Part shown: piece by piece, positions 44,846-53,108 of the stretch
How positions within the stretch are numbered: the stretch's first letter is position 1
Layout: every line of letters starts with the position of its first letter
Source of the DNA: Bacteroidia bacterium
Lineage (GTDB): Bacteria > Bacteroidota > Bacteroidia > Flavobacteriales > Schleiferiaceae
Direction of reading: 5' to 3'
Assembly: GCA_030424545.1 (NCBI GenBank)
Contig: JAUHWL010000001.1
Coordinates: forward strand, 349,033-413,032
DNA length: 64,000 nt
The notes under the pieces: generated by a model
Database searches by the model: none
What the model saw: the letters and a program-made list of their open reading frames with translations, nothing else
Told to the model about the DNA's origin: nothing
Translations under genes and position numbers: made by a program

Positions 44846-46537
44846 GTGAAATTTCTTGACAAAATACAATCGCCATCCGATTTAAAAAATCTGGCCATCG
44901 CCCAGCTGCCGCAGCTTTGCGATGAGCTAAAAGCGTTTGTGTTGGAAACAACTCCCGAAAAAGCAGGACATATTTTAAGCAGCATTACCGCTACAGAACT
45001 CACCGTGGCGCTGCATTTTGTGTTTGATACCCCCAACGATATTTTGGTGTGGGATGTGGGCCACCAAGCATACATACACAAAGTTATTACCGACCGTAAA
45101 AACACCTTTGCCAGCAACCGTAAAATGGGCGGCTTGTCGGGTTTTACGGCACGCGCAGAAAGTAAATTTGATCCGTTTGGCACGGGGCATTCAGCCACGT
45201 CTATTTCGGCCATTGGCGGATTTGCCCAAGCGGCAAAACTGCAAGGCAGCACCCGCAAACACATGGCCGTAATTGGCGATGGCGCGCTTACAGGCGGCAT
45301 GGCCTACGAGGCGCTTAACCATTTGGGTGCAATAGATTTGGATGTTTTGGTGGTGCTCAACGACAACGAAATTTCTATCGACCCGAATGTTGGTGCGCTC
45401 CACGAAAAGCAATCGTACCGCGCCTTTTTCGAAAGTTTGGGCTGGGCTTATTCGGGTACCGTAGATGGCCACAACACCGCTGCTTTAGTTGATGCTTTAT
45501 CCGCAGAAAAAACCAAAACCGGTCCGCGCGTTTTGCACGTAAAAACGGTAAAACGCAGTTTAGATTATTGGAAAGATTTGCTCCGCGTTCAACGTTCAAC
45601 ATTCAACGTTCAAGGTTCAACAACCACGCTTTACCAAGATATTTTTGCGAATAAACTCATCGCGTTGGCGCAAAAAGATGAGCACATTGTTGCCATAACT
45701 CCGGCCATGCTTAGCGGTTCTTCGCTCACAAAATTTTTAGCCAAATTTCCAACGCGCACGGTAGATGTGGGCATTGCCGAGCAACACGCGGTAACATTTG
45801 CCGCAGGTTTGGCGGCAAGCGGAATGAAGCCGTTGGTGCATTTATACAGCACGTTTGCGCAGCGCGCCTTCGACCAGATTATTCACGATGTGGCGTTGCA
45901 GAATCTGCCCGTAGTTTTTGCGCTAGACCGTGCAGGCTTGGTGGGCGAAGATGGCGCCACGCACCACGGTGCTTTTGATTTAAGTTTTTTAAACGGCATT
46001 CCGAATTTGCAAATTTTAGCCCCAATGACGGGTGCCGAACTGGAGCGCATGTTGGCGTATGCGTTTACGCAAAATGGCCCGGTTGTCATTCGTTTTCCGC
46101 GGGGTGGCGAAGCTCCTTTTCGGGCCGAACCATTACCGATGCAAACAGGTAGTTTTCGGGCGCTTAAAACCGGAAAAAAGGTGTGTGTGGTTTCGTTGGG
46201 CGCCATTGGTGTTGAGGTAGAAAAAGCCATCAAGTTGGCTCAAGGCGAAGAAATTGGCCATGTTGATTTACGTTTTTTAAAACCCTGGAACGATCAAGAA
46301 TTAATAGATGCGCTTCGCGATTATTCTACCATTATTACAGCAGAAGAAGGCAGCATGCGCAGCGGCTTGCGCGATGCGTTTTCTGCGTGGGCGCAAAATA
46401 ATCTCCCCAAAGTTACTGTACACGGCATCGGCTTGCCCGACCAATTTATACCGCACGGCACACCCGAACAGTTGGCCGCAAAATATGGTTTAGATGCTGC
46501 GGGTATTTTAAAGAAAATTACAGAAGTTAATTTCTAA
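44846..46537 (+). CDS. dxs: 1-deoxy-D-xylulose-5-phosphate synthase, shortened form
   Basis: The 563-residue enzyme makes DXP from pyruvate and glyceraldehyde 3-phosphate, the first step of the MEP isoprenoid route and the source of the DXP used for PLP and thiamin. The ThDP motif is GDGALTGGMAYEAL...N near residues 146-175, and the conserved Glu is in GIAEQHAVTFAAGLA. The GHQ motif is DVGHQAYIHK. It is ~60 residues shorter than usual: after DPNVGAL the ~50-residue helical segment found in most Dxs proteins is missing, so it runs directly to YRAFFESLGW. A tandem heptamer repeat encodes residues ~247-259 (VQRSTFNVQGSTT). The start is GTG. Confidence 0.92.
   Translation: MKFLDKIQSPSDLKNLAIAQLPQLCDELKAFVLETTPEKAGHILSSITATELTVALHFVFDTPNDILVWDVGHQAYIHKVITDRKNTFASNRKMGGLSGFTARAESKFDPFGTGHSATSISAIGGFAQAAKLQGSTRKHMAVIGDGALTGGMAYEALNHLGAIDLDVLVVLNDNEISIDPNVGALHEKQSYRAFFESLGWAYSGTVDGHNTAALVDALSAEKTKTGPRVLHVKTVKRSLDYWKDLLRVQRSTFNVQGSTTTLYQDIFANKLIALAQKDEHIVAITPAMLSGSSLTKFLAKFPTRTVDVGIAEQHAVTFAAGLAASGMKPLVHLYSTFAQRAFDQIIHDVALQNLPVVFALDRAGLVGEDGATHHGAFDLSFLNGIPNLQILAPMTGAELERMLAYAFTQNGPVVIRFPRGGEAPFRAEPLPMQTGSFRALKTGKKVCVVSLGAIGVEVEKAIKLAQGEEIGHVDLRFLKPWNDQELIDALRDYSTIITAEEGSMRSGLRDAFSAWAQNNLPKVTVHGIGLPDQFIPHGTPEQLAAKYGLDAAGILKKITEVNF
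45586..45620 (+). repeat. Tandem heptamer repeat inside dxs
   Basis: Five tandem copies of a 7-base unit, CGTTCAA, CGTTCAA, CATTCAA, CGTTCAA, GGTTCAA, cover 35 bases. They are read as VQRSTFNVQGST in the linker between the ThDP and pyrimidine domains. A period of seven is not a multiple of three, so each copy is read in a different frame. Confidence 0.85.
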
Positions 46538-46547
46538 CGGAGGACAT

Positions 46548-46588
46548 AAAAAAACCGCTCCAAAAAAATCGGAACGGTTTCTTATTTT
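46548..46588 (-). terminator. Rho-independent terminator after accC
   Basis: On the minus strand the stem AAACCGTTCC / GGAGCGGTTT (one mismatch) is followed by a run of T. It lies 16 bases after the accC stop. It may also act weakly on the plus strand after dxs. Confidence 0.65.
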
Positions 46589-46603
46589 GGGTAGGCGGTA
46601 GTT

Positions 46604-47941
46604 TTATTTTAACACAAAATCTTCCATAAATTTTGTGGTATAGTTACCAGCTATATAATCTTTGTTATTCATTAATTGCAGATGAAAAGGAATGGTTGTT
46701 TTAATTCCTTCTACAACAAACTCCTCTAGCGCGCGCTTCATTTTATCAATGGCTTCTTCTCTAGTACGTGCCGTTGTAATTAGTTTGGCAATCATACTGT
46801 CATAGTTCGGAGGAATTACATATCCCGCGTAACAATGCGTATCTAACCTAACACCGTGTCCACCTGGGGCGTGAAAAGTAGTAATCTTTCCGGGGCTTGG
46901 TCTAAAATCGTGATAGGGATCTTCGGCATTAATGCGGCATTCTATAGAGTGCAATTTGGGGTCGTAGTTGATGCCGAGAATCGGAATGCCTGCTGCAACT
47001 TTAATTTGTTCGCGTATTAAATCGTAATCAATAACTTGTTCTGTTATGGGGTGTTCCACCTGAATTCTGGTGTTCATCTCCATAAAGTAAAAGTTACGGT
47101 GTTTATCTACCAAAAACTCAATGGTACCAGCACCTTCGTAGCCGATATATTCTGCTGCTTTTACAGCAGCATCACCCATTTTTTTACGCAATTCAGGCGT
47201 CATAAATGGTGATGGGGTTTCTTCTGTAAGTTTTTGATGTCTGCGTTGAACAGAGCAATCGCGCTCACTTAAGTGACAAGCTTTGCCGTATTGGTCTCCA
47301 ATAATCTGGATTTCTATATGGCGAGGCTCTTCTATAAGCTTCTCCATGTACATGCCATCGTTGCCAAATGCTGCGGCAGCTTCGCGCTTGGCGCTATCCC
47401 AATGGGTTTTAAAATCTTCTTTTTTCCAGATGGCACGCATGCCTTTACCGCCACCGCCAGCGGTAGCTTTAATCATAACTGGGTAGCCAATTTTCTCGGC
47501 TATTTTCAGGCCCTCTTCTGCGGTATCTATAATTCCAGGGCTGCCAGGAACACAGGGAACACCAGCTTCTATCATGGTAGCTTTAGCACTGGCTTTGTCT
47601 CCCATTCTATCTATTTGCTCGGGCGTAGCTCCAATAAATTTAATGCCATTTTCTTCACAAATTCTAGAGAATTTAGAATTTTCAGAAAGAAAACCATAAC
47701 CCGGGTGGATTGCATCTGCATTAGTAATTTCTGCAGCGGCAATGATGCGCGGAATATTTAGGTAACTGTCTTTACTTGGGGGAGGGCCAATACAAACCGC
47801 TTCGTCTGCAAAACGTACGTGCAAACTTTCTGCATCTGCAGTAGAATATACGGCAACTGTTTTTACGCCCATTTCTTTGCACGTGCGAATAATTCGCAGC
47901 GCTATTTCGCCTCTGTTGGCTATAAGTACTTTTTTAAACAT
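46604..47941 (-). CDS. accC: Biotin carboxylase subunit of acetyl-CoA carboxylase
   Basis: From ATG 47941 ([17 protein letters not shown]) the product has 445 residues; an in-frame TTG at 47953 adds four. It has the ATP-grasp biotin-carboxylase fold: GGGGKGMR for [29 protein letters not shown] and [13 protein letters not shown] with the catalytic residues. It carboxylates biotin on AccB for fatty-acid synthesis. It is the last gene of fabH-accB-accC; the spacing from accB is 45 bases. The carboxyltransferase genes accA and accD are not in this window. Confidence 0.96.
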   Translation of the reverse strand: MFKKVLIANRGEIALRIIRTCKEMGVKTVAVYSTADAESLHVRFADEAVCIGPPPSKDSYLNIPRIIAAAEITNADAIHPGYGFLSENSKFSRICEENGIKFIGATPEQIDRMGDKASAKATMIEAGVPCVPGSPGIIDTAEEGLKIAEKIGYPVMIKATAGGGGKGMRAIWKKEDFKTHWDSAKREAAAAFGNDGMYMEKLIEEPRHIEIQIIGDQYGKACHLSERDCSVQRRHQKLTEETPSPFMTPELRKKMGDAAVKAAEYIGYEGAGTIEFLVDKHRNFYFMEMNTRIQVEHPITEQVIDYDLIREQIKVAAGIPILGINYDPKLHSIECRINAEDPYHDFRPSPGKITTFHAPGGHGVRLDTHCYAGYVIPPNYDSMIAKLITTARTREEAIDKMKRALEEFVVEGIKTTIPFHLQLMNNKDYIAGNYTTKFMEDFVLK

Positions 47942-47986
47942 GGTCTTATGCAATTAGGGTTGAAGCAAGCCCAATAAACCCAATTA

Positions 47987-48463
47987 TTATGATGGGTCTA
48001 CAAGGAATAATGGCTGATCATACTCAACAGGCTTTTGGTCATCTACCAATACCTTTACAATCTTTCCAGAAATTTCAGATTCAATTTCATTAAACAGTTT
48101 CATGGCTTCAATAATGCAAACCACAGTTCCTGCTTTTACTTCATCTCCTACAGAAACAAATGCGTCACTTTCAGGAGATGCTCTGCGGTAAAATGTACCA
48201 ATCATTGGTGATTTGATGGTAACAAATTTTGCGTTTTCATCTGCTTCTGGAGCTGGTGTTGGAGCAGCAGCAGGCGCGGCAGGAGCTGGAGCCGGAGCAG
48301 CAGCTTGTTGTACTACGGGGGCTGTATGTTCTACAACTCTAACGGCACCTGTTTCAGGTGTTGTTTTTATAGTAATTTTAAAATCTTCTGTATCTAAGCT
48401 AACTTCTGATGCACCAGACTTAGCTACAAATTTGATTAGGTTTTGTATTTCTTTGATATCCAT
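47987..48463 (-). CDS. accB: Biotin carboxyl carrier protein of acetyl-CoA carboxylase
   Basis: The 158-residue protein has an N-terminal helical part (MDIKEIQNLIKFVAKSGASE), an Ala/Pro-rich linker at ~50-75, and a C-terminal biotinyl domain with the biotinylation lysine in CIIEAMKLFNEIES near residue 122. It carries the activated carboxyl group between AccC and the carboxyltransferase. Its length is usual. It lies 33 bases from fabH and 45 bases from accC. Confidence 0.95.
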   Translation of the reverse strand: MDIKEIQNLIKFVAKSGASEVSLDTEDFKITIKTTPETGAVRVVEHTAPVVQQAAAPAPAPAAPAAAPTPAPEADENAKFVTIKSPMIGTFYRRASPESDAFVSVGDEVKAGTVVCIIEAMKLFNEIESEISGKIVKVLVDDQKPVEYDQPLFLVDPS

Positions 48464-48496
48464 TTTAAAGGCATTTTAATGGTTGAAAAATAACAA

Positions 48497-49498
48497 TTAT
48501 TTTTTGGGGTTTAGCGCCCATGTTAAATAAATAGCTCCCCAGGTAAAACCTCCACCGAAAGCTGCAAAAACGAGCTTGTCTCCTTTATGAAGTTGGTTTT
48601 GGTAATCCCAAAGCAATAAAGGTAATGTTCCGCAAGTTGTGTTTCCATAACGTTGGATGTTTATCATGACCTTTTCTTTGTCTAATTTCATGCGCCTTGC
48701 GGTAGCATCTATAATGCGCAAATTGGCTTGATGAGGTACAAGCCAGTCCACATCATCTCCCGTAAGGTTATTATTTTCTAATATTTCTGCGCTTACATCT
48801 GCCATGTTAGATACGGCAAATTTGAATACTTGTTGGCCTTCTTGGTGCACAAAATGTTTGTTTGTAGCTACAGTTTCTGCAGAGGCTGGTAAAATAGACC
48901 CACCGGCATCTATTTTTAAATATTGTCTTCCGTTACCGTCACTTCTTAGAATTTCGTCTTGTACACCAAATCCTTCCTCGTTTGGTTCCATTAGCACGCA
49001 TCCACCGCCATCGCCAAAAATTACGCAAGTCGTTCTATCGGTATAGTCAATGATAGAGCTCATTTTATCGGCTCCAACAACCAATACTTTTTTGTATTGG
49101 CCAGACTGTATAAATTTAGAAGCGGTTGATAAGCCGTAAAGAAAACCAGAACAGGCGGCCATTAAATCATAAGCAAATGCTTTTGTGGCGCCAATTTCTG
49201 AAGCAATATAGCAGGCTGTAGAAGCTACAGGCATATCAGGCGTTGCGGTGCAACAGATTAGTAAGTCAATGTCAGTAACCTCAACATTGTAATCTGCTAC
49301 CATTTGCTCAATGGCTTTTATGCCTAGGTAAGACGTGCCTTGGCCTTCTTCTTTAAGTATTCGCCTTTCTTTTATTCCAGTTCTGGAAGTTATCCACTCA
49401 TCTGTGGTTTCTACCATTTCCTCTAGCAGCTTATTGGTAAGCTTAAATTCCGGTACATAGCCGCCAAGTGCGGTAATGGCTGCGGTGATTTTTGTCAT
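48497..49498 (-). CDS. fabH: 3-oxoacyl-[ACP] synthase III
   Basis: The 333-residue enzyme starts fatty-acid synthesis by condensing acetyl- or branched acyl-CoA with malonyl-ACP. The Cys-His-Asn catalytic set is readable: Cys in YDLMAACSGFLYGL near residue 120, His in VPHQANLRIID near 253, and Asn in INIQRYGNTTCG near 280. Length is normal. It lies upstream of accB and accC and downstream of rpmF. A hairpin at 49574-49613 separates it from rpmF, so it may have its own promoter. Confidence 0.95.
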   Translation of the reverse strand: MTKITAAITALGGYVPEFKLTNKLLEEMVETTDEWITSRTGIKERRILKEEGQGTSYLGIKAIEQMVADYNVEVTDIDLLICCTATPDMPVASTACYIASEIGATKAFAYDLMAACSGFLYGLSTASKFIQSGQYKKVLVVGADKMSSIIDYTDRTTCVIFGDGGGCVLMEPNEEGFGVQDEILRSDGNGRQYLKIDAGGSILPASAETVATNKHFVHQEGQQVFKFAVSNMADVSAEILENNNLTGDDVDWLVPHQANLRIIDATARRMKLDKEKVMINIQRYGNTTCGTLPLLLWDYQNQLHKGDKLVFAAFGGGFTWGAIYLTWALNPKK

Positions 49499-49573
49499 AG
49501 CTTATAAATCACGTTAAAAAATTAAGGAAGGCGAAGGTAAAGGTTTTGATTTTTTGTAATGGATACAAAATAA

Positions 49574-49613
49574 AAAGCAGACCAAGTGAGTAATAACTCT
49601 CAGGGTCTACTTT
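49574..49613 (-). terminator. Hairpin terminator or attenuator between rpmF and fabH
   Basis: The stem AAAGTAGACC / GGTCTGCTTT (minus strand, G-U tolerated) encloses a partly paired loop and is followed on both sides by A/T tracts. It lies in the 138-base rpmF-fabH gap and would end or attenuate the rpmF transcript. Confidence 0.6.
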
Positions 49614-49636
49614 GTTTTTTTTGAATCTTATTTGGA

Positions 49637-49825
49637 TTAGGCTACTGCCTTTTCCATAACTACTTTACCCTTGTAATAAAGTTTTCCTTCATGCCAATGT
49701 GCACGGTGATAGATGTGTGCCTCACCAGTTGTTGGGCAAATTGAAATTTGTGGCATTTCTGCCTTGTAGTGTGTTCTGCGTTTATCGCGTCTTGTGCTAC
49801 TCTGTCTGCGTTTAGGATGTGCCAT
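49637..49825 (-). CDS. rpmF: 50S ribosomal protein L32
   Basis: The 62-residue protein has the L32 N-terminus ([20 protein letters not shown]) and a C-terminal part with [15 protein letters not shown]. Many L32 proteins have a four-cysteine zinc ribbon; here a single cysteine is left, so this is a zinc-free form. Its length is usual. It lies just downstream of the DUF177 gene with a 15-base gap, as in most bacteria (yceD-rpmF). Confidence 0.95.
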   Translation of the reverse strand: MAHPKRRQSSTRRDKRRTHYKAEMPQISICPTTGEAHIYHRAHWHEGKLYYKGKVVMEKAVA

Positions 49826-49840
49826 CTCTAATACTTTATA

Positions 49841-50353
49841 CTAATTCAACAAATCTTTTAACTTATCCCATCGGGGATCTATACTATCTTCTTCAACTTC
49901 AATGTTCGGCTCTTCTTCAACTTCAAATTCTGGTATTATTTTGCCAGAAAGTACATCGGGGTGTACGTGTTTTAAAGGAATTGAAAGTACAACAAGTTCA
50001 AACAAATATTGCGCAACGTTAAGTTTGTATTCACCATGGGGTAGAATTAACCTTTCGTCATCTTCATCATTATATTCATCTCCAAACTTTACAACAAGCA
50101 TAAAATTGTTTTCTATGGTTTGTTTGAATGGGATGCTAGATCGATCACAAATTGTTTCAACACTTCCGGTAAACTCAAATTTAAGTTCTAAAAAAGTGCT
50201 GTGTTTGTTTAGTTCTATGTTGGCGTTGGCCTCTATATTACTAAAATCATCGTACTCAAAAAGGGCAAAGAACGTGTCGTCTAATTCAAAATCAAAATGA
50301 TGAATGCCCAGACTTAATCCAGAAAAAACAATGTCAAAATCACGTTTGCGCAT
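49841..50353 (-). CDS. DUF177 (YceD) family protein
   Basis: From ATG 50353 (MRKRDFDIVFSGLSLG) the product has 170 residues; an in-frame TTG at 50380 overlaps the promoter element, so the ATG is preferred. The DUF177 fold shows a beta-rich part with VETICDRSSIPFKQTI where many homologues have a CxxC; here a single Cys is present. In the family it has a role in 23S rRNA metabolism and is usually next to rpmF. The C-terminal part is acidic and ends SIDPRWDKLKDLLN, a common DUF177 motif. It is the first gene of the rpmF unit. Confidence 0.88.
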   Translation of the reverse strand: MRKRDFDIVFSGLSLGIHHFDFELDDTFFALFEYDDFSNIEANANIELNKHSTFLELKFEFTGSVETICDRSSIPFKQTIENNFMLVVKFGDEYNDEDDERLILPHGEYKLNVAQYLFELVVLSIPLKHVHPDVLSGKIIPEFEVEEEPNIEVEEDSIDPRWDKLKDLLN

Positions 50354-50377
50354 GTCATCATCATTTTTTTGAGCCTG

Positions 50378-50385
50378 CAAAAGTA
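50378..50385 (-). promoter_or_regulatory. Candidate -7 element TACTTTTG for the DUF177-rpmF unit
   Basis: On the minus strand TACTTTTG matches TAnnTTTG exactly and ends 24 bases before the ATG 50353. No good -33 TTTG was found at ~20 bases; the nearest (50429-50426) is 40 away. Confidence 0.45.
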
Positions 50386-50433
50386 AAAAATAAGTTGACA
50401 GTTGCTAACTTAATTTGTTAATAACCAAAGAAC

Positions 50434-51504
50434 TTACCTAAATCCTTCTTTTTGTGCTTTTACTTTCGCTTTTTTTAAAGGGTTGCTGTTTATTTCTGCA
50501 TATTCTTTTCTCTGTTTACTTACGCTTAGGGCTAAAAAAACAGCTTGTCTAAACGATGTTTCGCTGGCTTGATTTTTTCCTGCAATGTCCATTCCGGTGC
50601 CGTGATCCGGAGAAGTACGCACAATGGGTAAGCCTGCGGTAAAGTTTACGCCTTCCTCAAAAGCTATGCTTTTAAAGGCAATTAATCCTTGATCGTGGTA
50701 CATGGCTAAAGTGGCATCAAATTCTTTATACGTTTCAGCCCCAAAAAAACCATCTGCGGGGTAGGGCCCGTAAACAAGCATGTTTTTGGCAAAACTATTT
50801 TCTATAGCTGGGGCAATAACTTTTGCTTCTTCATCGCCCATTAGGCCATTGTCTCCGGCATGCGGATTTAAACCGAGCACGGCAATTTTTGGTTTTCTAA
50901 TGCCAAAGTCTTGTTGTAAGCTATCGTGCAATTTTTTTATGCTTTTTTCTATAGCTTCTGTGGTAAGTTTTTGTGCTACTTCTGCCAGGGCAATATGTCC
51001 TGTTACCAGAGCGATGCGTAAATTTTCACTGGCTAAAATCATCAAAGGTTCACCCTCTGTTTCTTCGCCAATATAGCCTGTATGGCCGGTAAACAACCTG
51101 CCGCCCTCTAGGGTAATGTTGTTTTTGTTTATAGGTGCCGTTACAAGCGCGTCAATTTTTCCTTCTTTCCAGGCGGCAATACCTGCATCTATAGATTTTA
51201 ATGCGAATGCCCCTACTTCATCAGAAAGGGTTCCGTATGAAAGGTCTACGGGTTCATTCCAAGAGTTTAATACCCATACTTTTTTGGGTTTTATTTGATC
51301 AAAACTATTTGCTGTTTGAAAATTAAAGTCGGTAAACTGTAGCGATTTTCTGTGGTAAGAAGCCACTTTAGAATGGGCAAAAATTACGGGTGTGCAAAGT
51401 TCTAACATTTGCGGATTGTTGAAAGTCTTTAAGATGACCTCCATTCCGATTCCGTTTAAATCGCCACAACTAATTCCAATTATTGGCACGTTTTCTTCGC
51501 TCAT
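50434..51504 (-). CDS. pdxA: 4-hydroxythreonine-4-phosphate dehydrogenase
   Basis: The 356-residue enzyme oxidises 4-phosphohydroxy-L-threonine in the DXP-dependent route to pyridoxal 5'-phosphate. The zinc-binding histidines are in FTGHTGYIGEET near residue 140, GLNPHAGDNGLMG near 210 and MYHDQGLIAFK near 268. RTSPDHGTGMDIAG is the family C-terminal signature. Length fits. dxs, a supplier of DXP for this route, is also present in the window. The gene lies upstream of DUF177 and downstream of pepA, 13 bases away. Confidence 0.95.
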   Translation of the reverse strand: MSEENVPIIGISCGDLNGIGMEVILKTFNNPQMLELCTPVIFAHSKVASYHRKSLQFTDFNFQTANSFDQIKPKKVWVLNSWNEPVDLSYGTLSDEVGAFALKSIDAGIAAWKEGKIDALVTAPINKNNITLEGGRLFTGHTGYIGEETEGEPLMILASENLRIALVTGHIALAEVAQKLTTEAIEKSIKKLHDSLQQDFGIRKPKIAVLGLNPHAGDNGLMGDEEAKVIAPAIENSFAKNMLVYGPYPADGFFGAETYKEFDATLAMYHDQGLIAFKSIAFEEGVNFTAGLPIVRTSPDHGTGMDIAGKNQASETSFRQAVFLALSVSKQRKEYAEINSNPLKKAKVKAQKEGFR

Positions 51505-51517
51505 AAACTTGTTTGTT

Positions 51518-52927
51518 TTAATAATTTTTTAAGAAGTTATACAGCAAGCGTACGCCTACACCAGTTCCTCCTTTTTGCAGGTAACCATCAGTAGCATTAA
51601 TAAATGCAGGACCTGCAATATCTAAATGTATATACGGATAATCAGTAAAATTGGCTAAAAATTTTCCTGCGGTAATTGCTCCTCCCTCGCGGGTGCCTAT
51701 GTTTTTAAGGTCTGCAATGGGCGATTTTAACAACTCATCATATTCTTCCCAAAATGGAAAGCGTACAATGCGCTCGTAAACTTCTTCGCCAGACTTGCTT
51801 AATTTACTAAACGCCTTATCTGGTGCTGTACCCATGGCTACAATGCCATAGCGACCTATTGCCATTACGGCTGCGCCCGTAAGCGTTGCTAAATCTATCA
51901 CCATTTCAGGGGAATATTTTTTGGCGTAATGCAAGGCGTCTGCTAAAATTAAGCGGCCTTCTGCGTCTGTGTTCATCACTTCTACAGTTGTTCCATCGCT
52001 TATGGTAATTACATCTCCGGGGGTTACGGCATTGCCTCCAGGTCTGTTATCGGTTGCAGGCACCAAACCAATAATGTGTAGGGGTAAATTTTCTTTAGCC
52101 GCGGCACTCATGGTGCCAATAACAGCTGCAGATCCGCCCATGTCGCTTTTCATTTCGTCCATAGAGGTGCTAGGTTTTAGGCTAAGCCCACCGGTATCAT
52201 ACACCACGCCTTTACCTACAAGCACAATGGGTTTTTTGTTTTTTGCGTTTTTGGGTTTGTGCTCCATAATAATGAAGGTAGGAGGGTCTATACTGCCTTT
52301 ATTAACAGCAAGTAAGCCCCCCATTTTTAAGGCTTCAATTTTTTTCTTGTCAAATACCTCAACATCAAAGCCAAATTCTTTACCAGCTTTTACTGCGCTG
52401 TTGGCAAGCTGGGTGGCGTTTAAATCCCAAACAGGTGTGTTTACAAGATCGCGACTAAGGTATACCGCGCTGCTTACAGCGTTCAACTCGTCAATTAATT
52501 TTTTAGATGCACCTACCCATTGCACCTTGTTAAGTGTATTTTCTTTTTTATTCTTTTTAGAGAAATACCTTAAGTATTGGTAGTTACCTAATGCTAAACC
52601 TTCAGCTAAATATCGGTTTAGTGAAGACTCTTCTAAGGCTACAGTTTTAATCTTTTGCGTATTTAACAAACTGCCTAAAGAGGCGCCTGCCTTGCGCATA
52701 GCTTCGTTTAGCTGATTTTCTTCTTTTTTGTAATCTGGTTGAAAAAGAAATACCTTACGTGCATATTGATTTACCTCTATCCACGTATTTTTCTGATTTT
52801 TCAGCGCACTTTTAACATATGTGGTTTCGTCTTGGTTGAGTAAACCATTGGGTAAGTTTGACGTCTTATTAAGGATAACGGCAACATTATCTTTTTCTGA
52901 TATATTTTTTTTTATTGAAAATTGCAT
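51518..52927 (-). CDS. pepA: Leucyl aminopeptidase (M17 family)
   Basis: From ATG 52927 (MQFSIKKN) the product has 469 residues; the longer in-frame TTG at 52957 is unlikely. It has the M17 metal-binding and catalytic motifs GKGVVYDTGGLSLKPS near residue 240 and NTDAEGRLILADAL near 320 (the family signature). These di-zinc or di-manganese aminopeptidases remove N-terminal residues in the cytoplasm. The N-terminal domain is the usual macro-like module. It is the first gene of pepA-pdxA. Confidence 0.94.
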   Translation of the reverse strand: MQFSIKKNISEKDNVAVILNKTSNLPNGLLNQDETTYVKSALKNQKNTWIEVNQYARKVFLFQPDYKKEENQLNEAMRKAGASLGSLLNTQKIKTVALEESSLNRYLAEGLALGNYQYLRYFSKKNKKENTLNKVQWVGASKKLIDELNAVSSAVYLSRDLVNTPVWDLNATQLANSAVKAGKEFGFDVEVFDKKKIEALKMGGLLAVNKGSIDPPTFIIMEHKPKNAKNKKPIVLVGKGVVYDTGGLSLKPSTSMDEMKSDMGGSAAVIGTMSAAAKENLPLHIIGLVPATDNRPGGNAVTPGDVITISDGTTVEVMNTDAEGRLILADALHYAKKYSPEMVIDLATLTGAAVMAIGRYGIVAMGTAPDKAFSKLSKSGEEVYERIVRFPFWEEYDELLKSPIADLKNIGTREGGAITAGKFLANFTDYPYIHLDIAGPAFINATDGYLQKGGTGVGVRLLYNFLKNY

Positions 52928-53108
52928 GAAAAAATTGGGTTTGAAATAGGCAGCCAAATTAGGTATTTTTGGCCGACATTGCTTTTAATAAGTACAACTT
53001 CACGAAAGGGCTGGATGTCTGCTTCTTGACTCATTGACTTAAAAATTGAAGCAACATTATTGGTTTTTTTCTGTTTTGAAGTTTCAAAACGATGCGTAAA
53101 CACAACAC

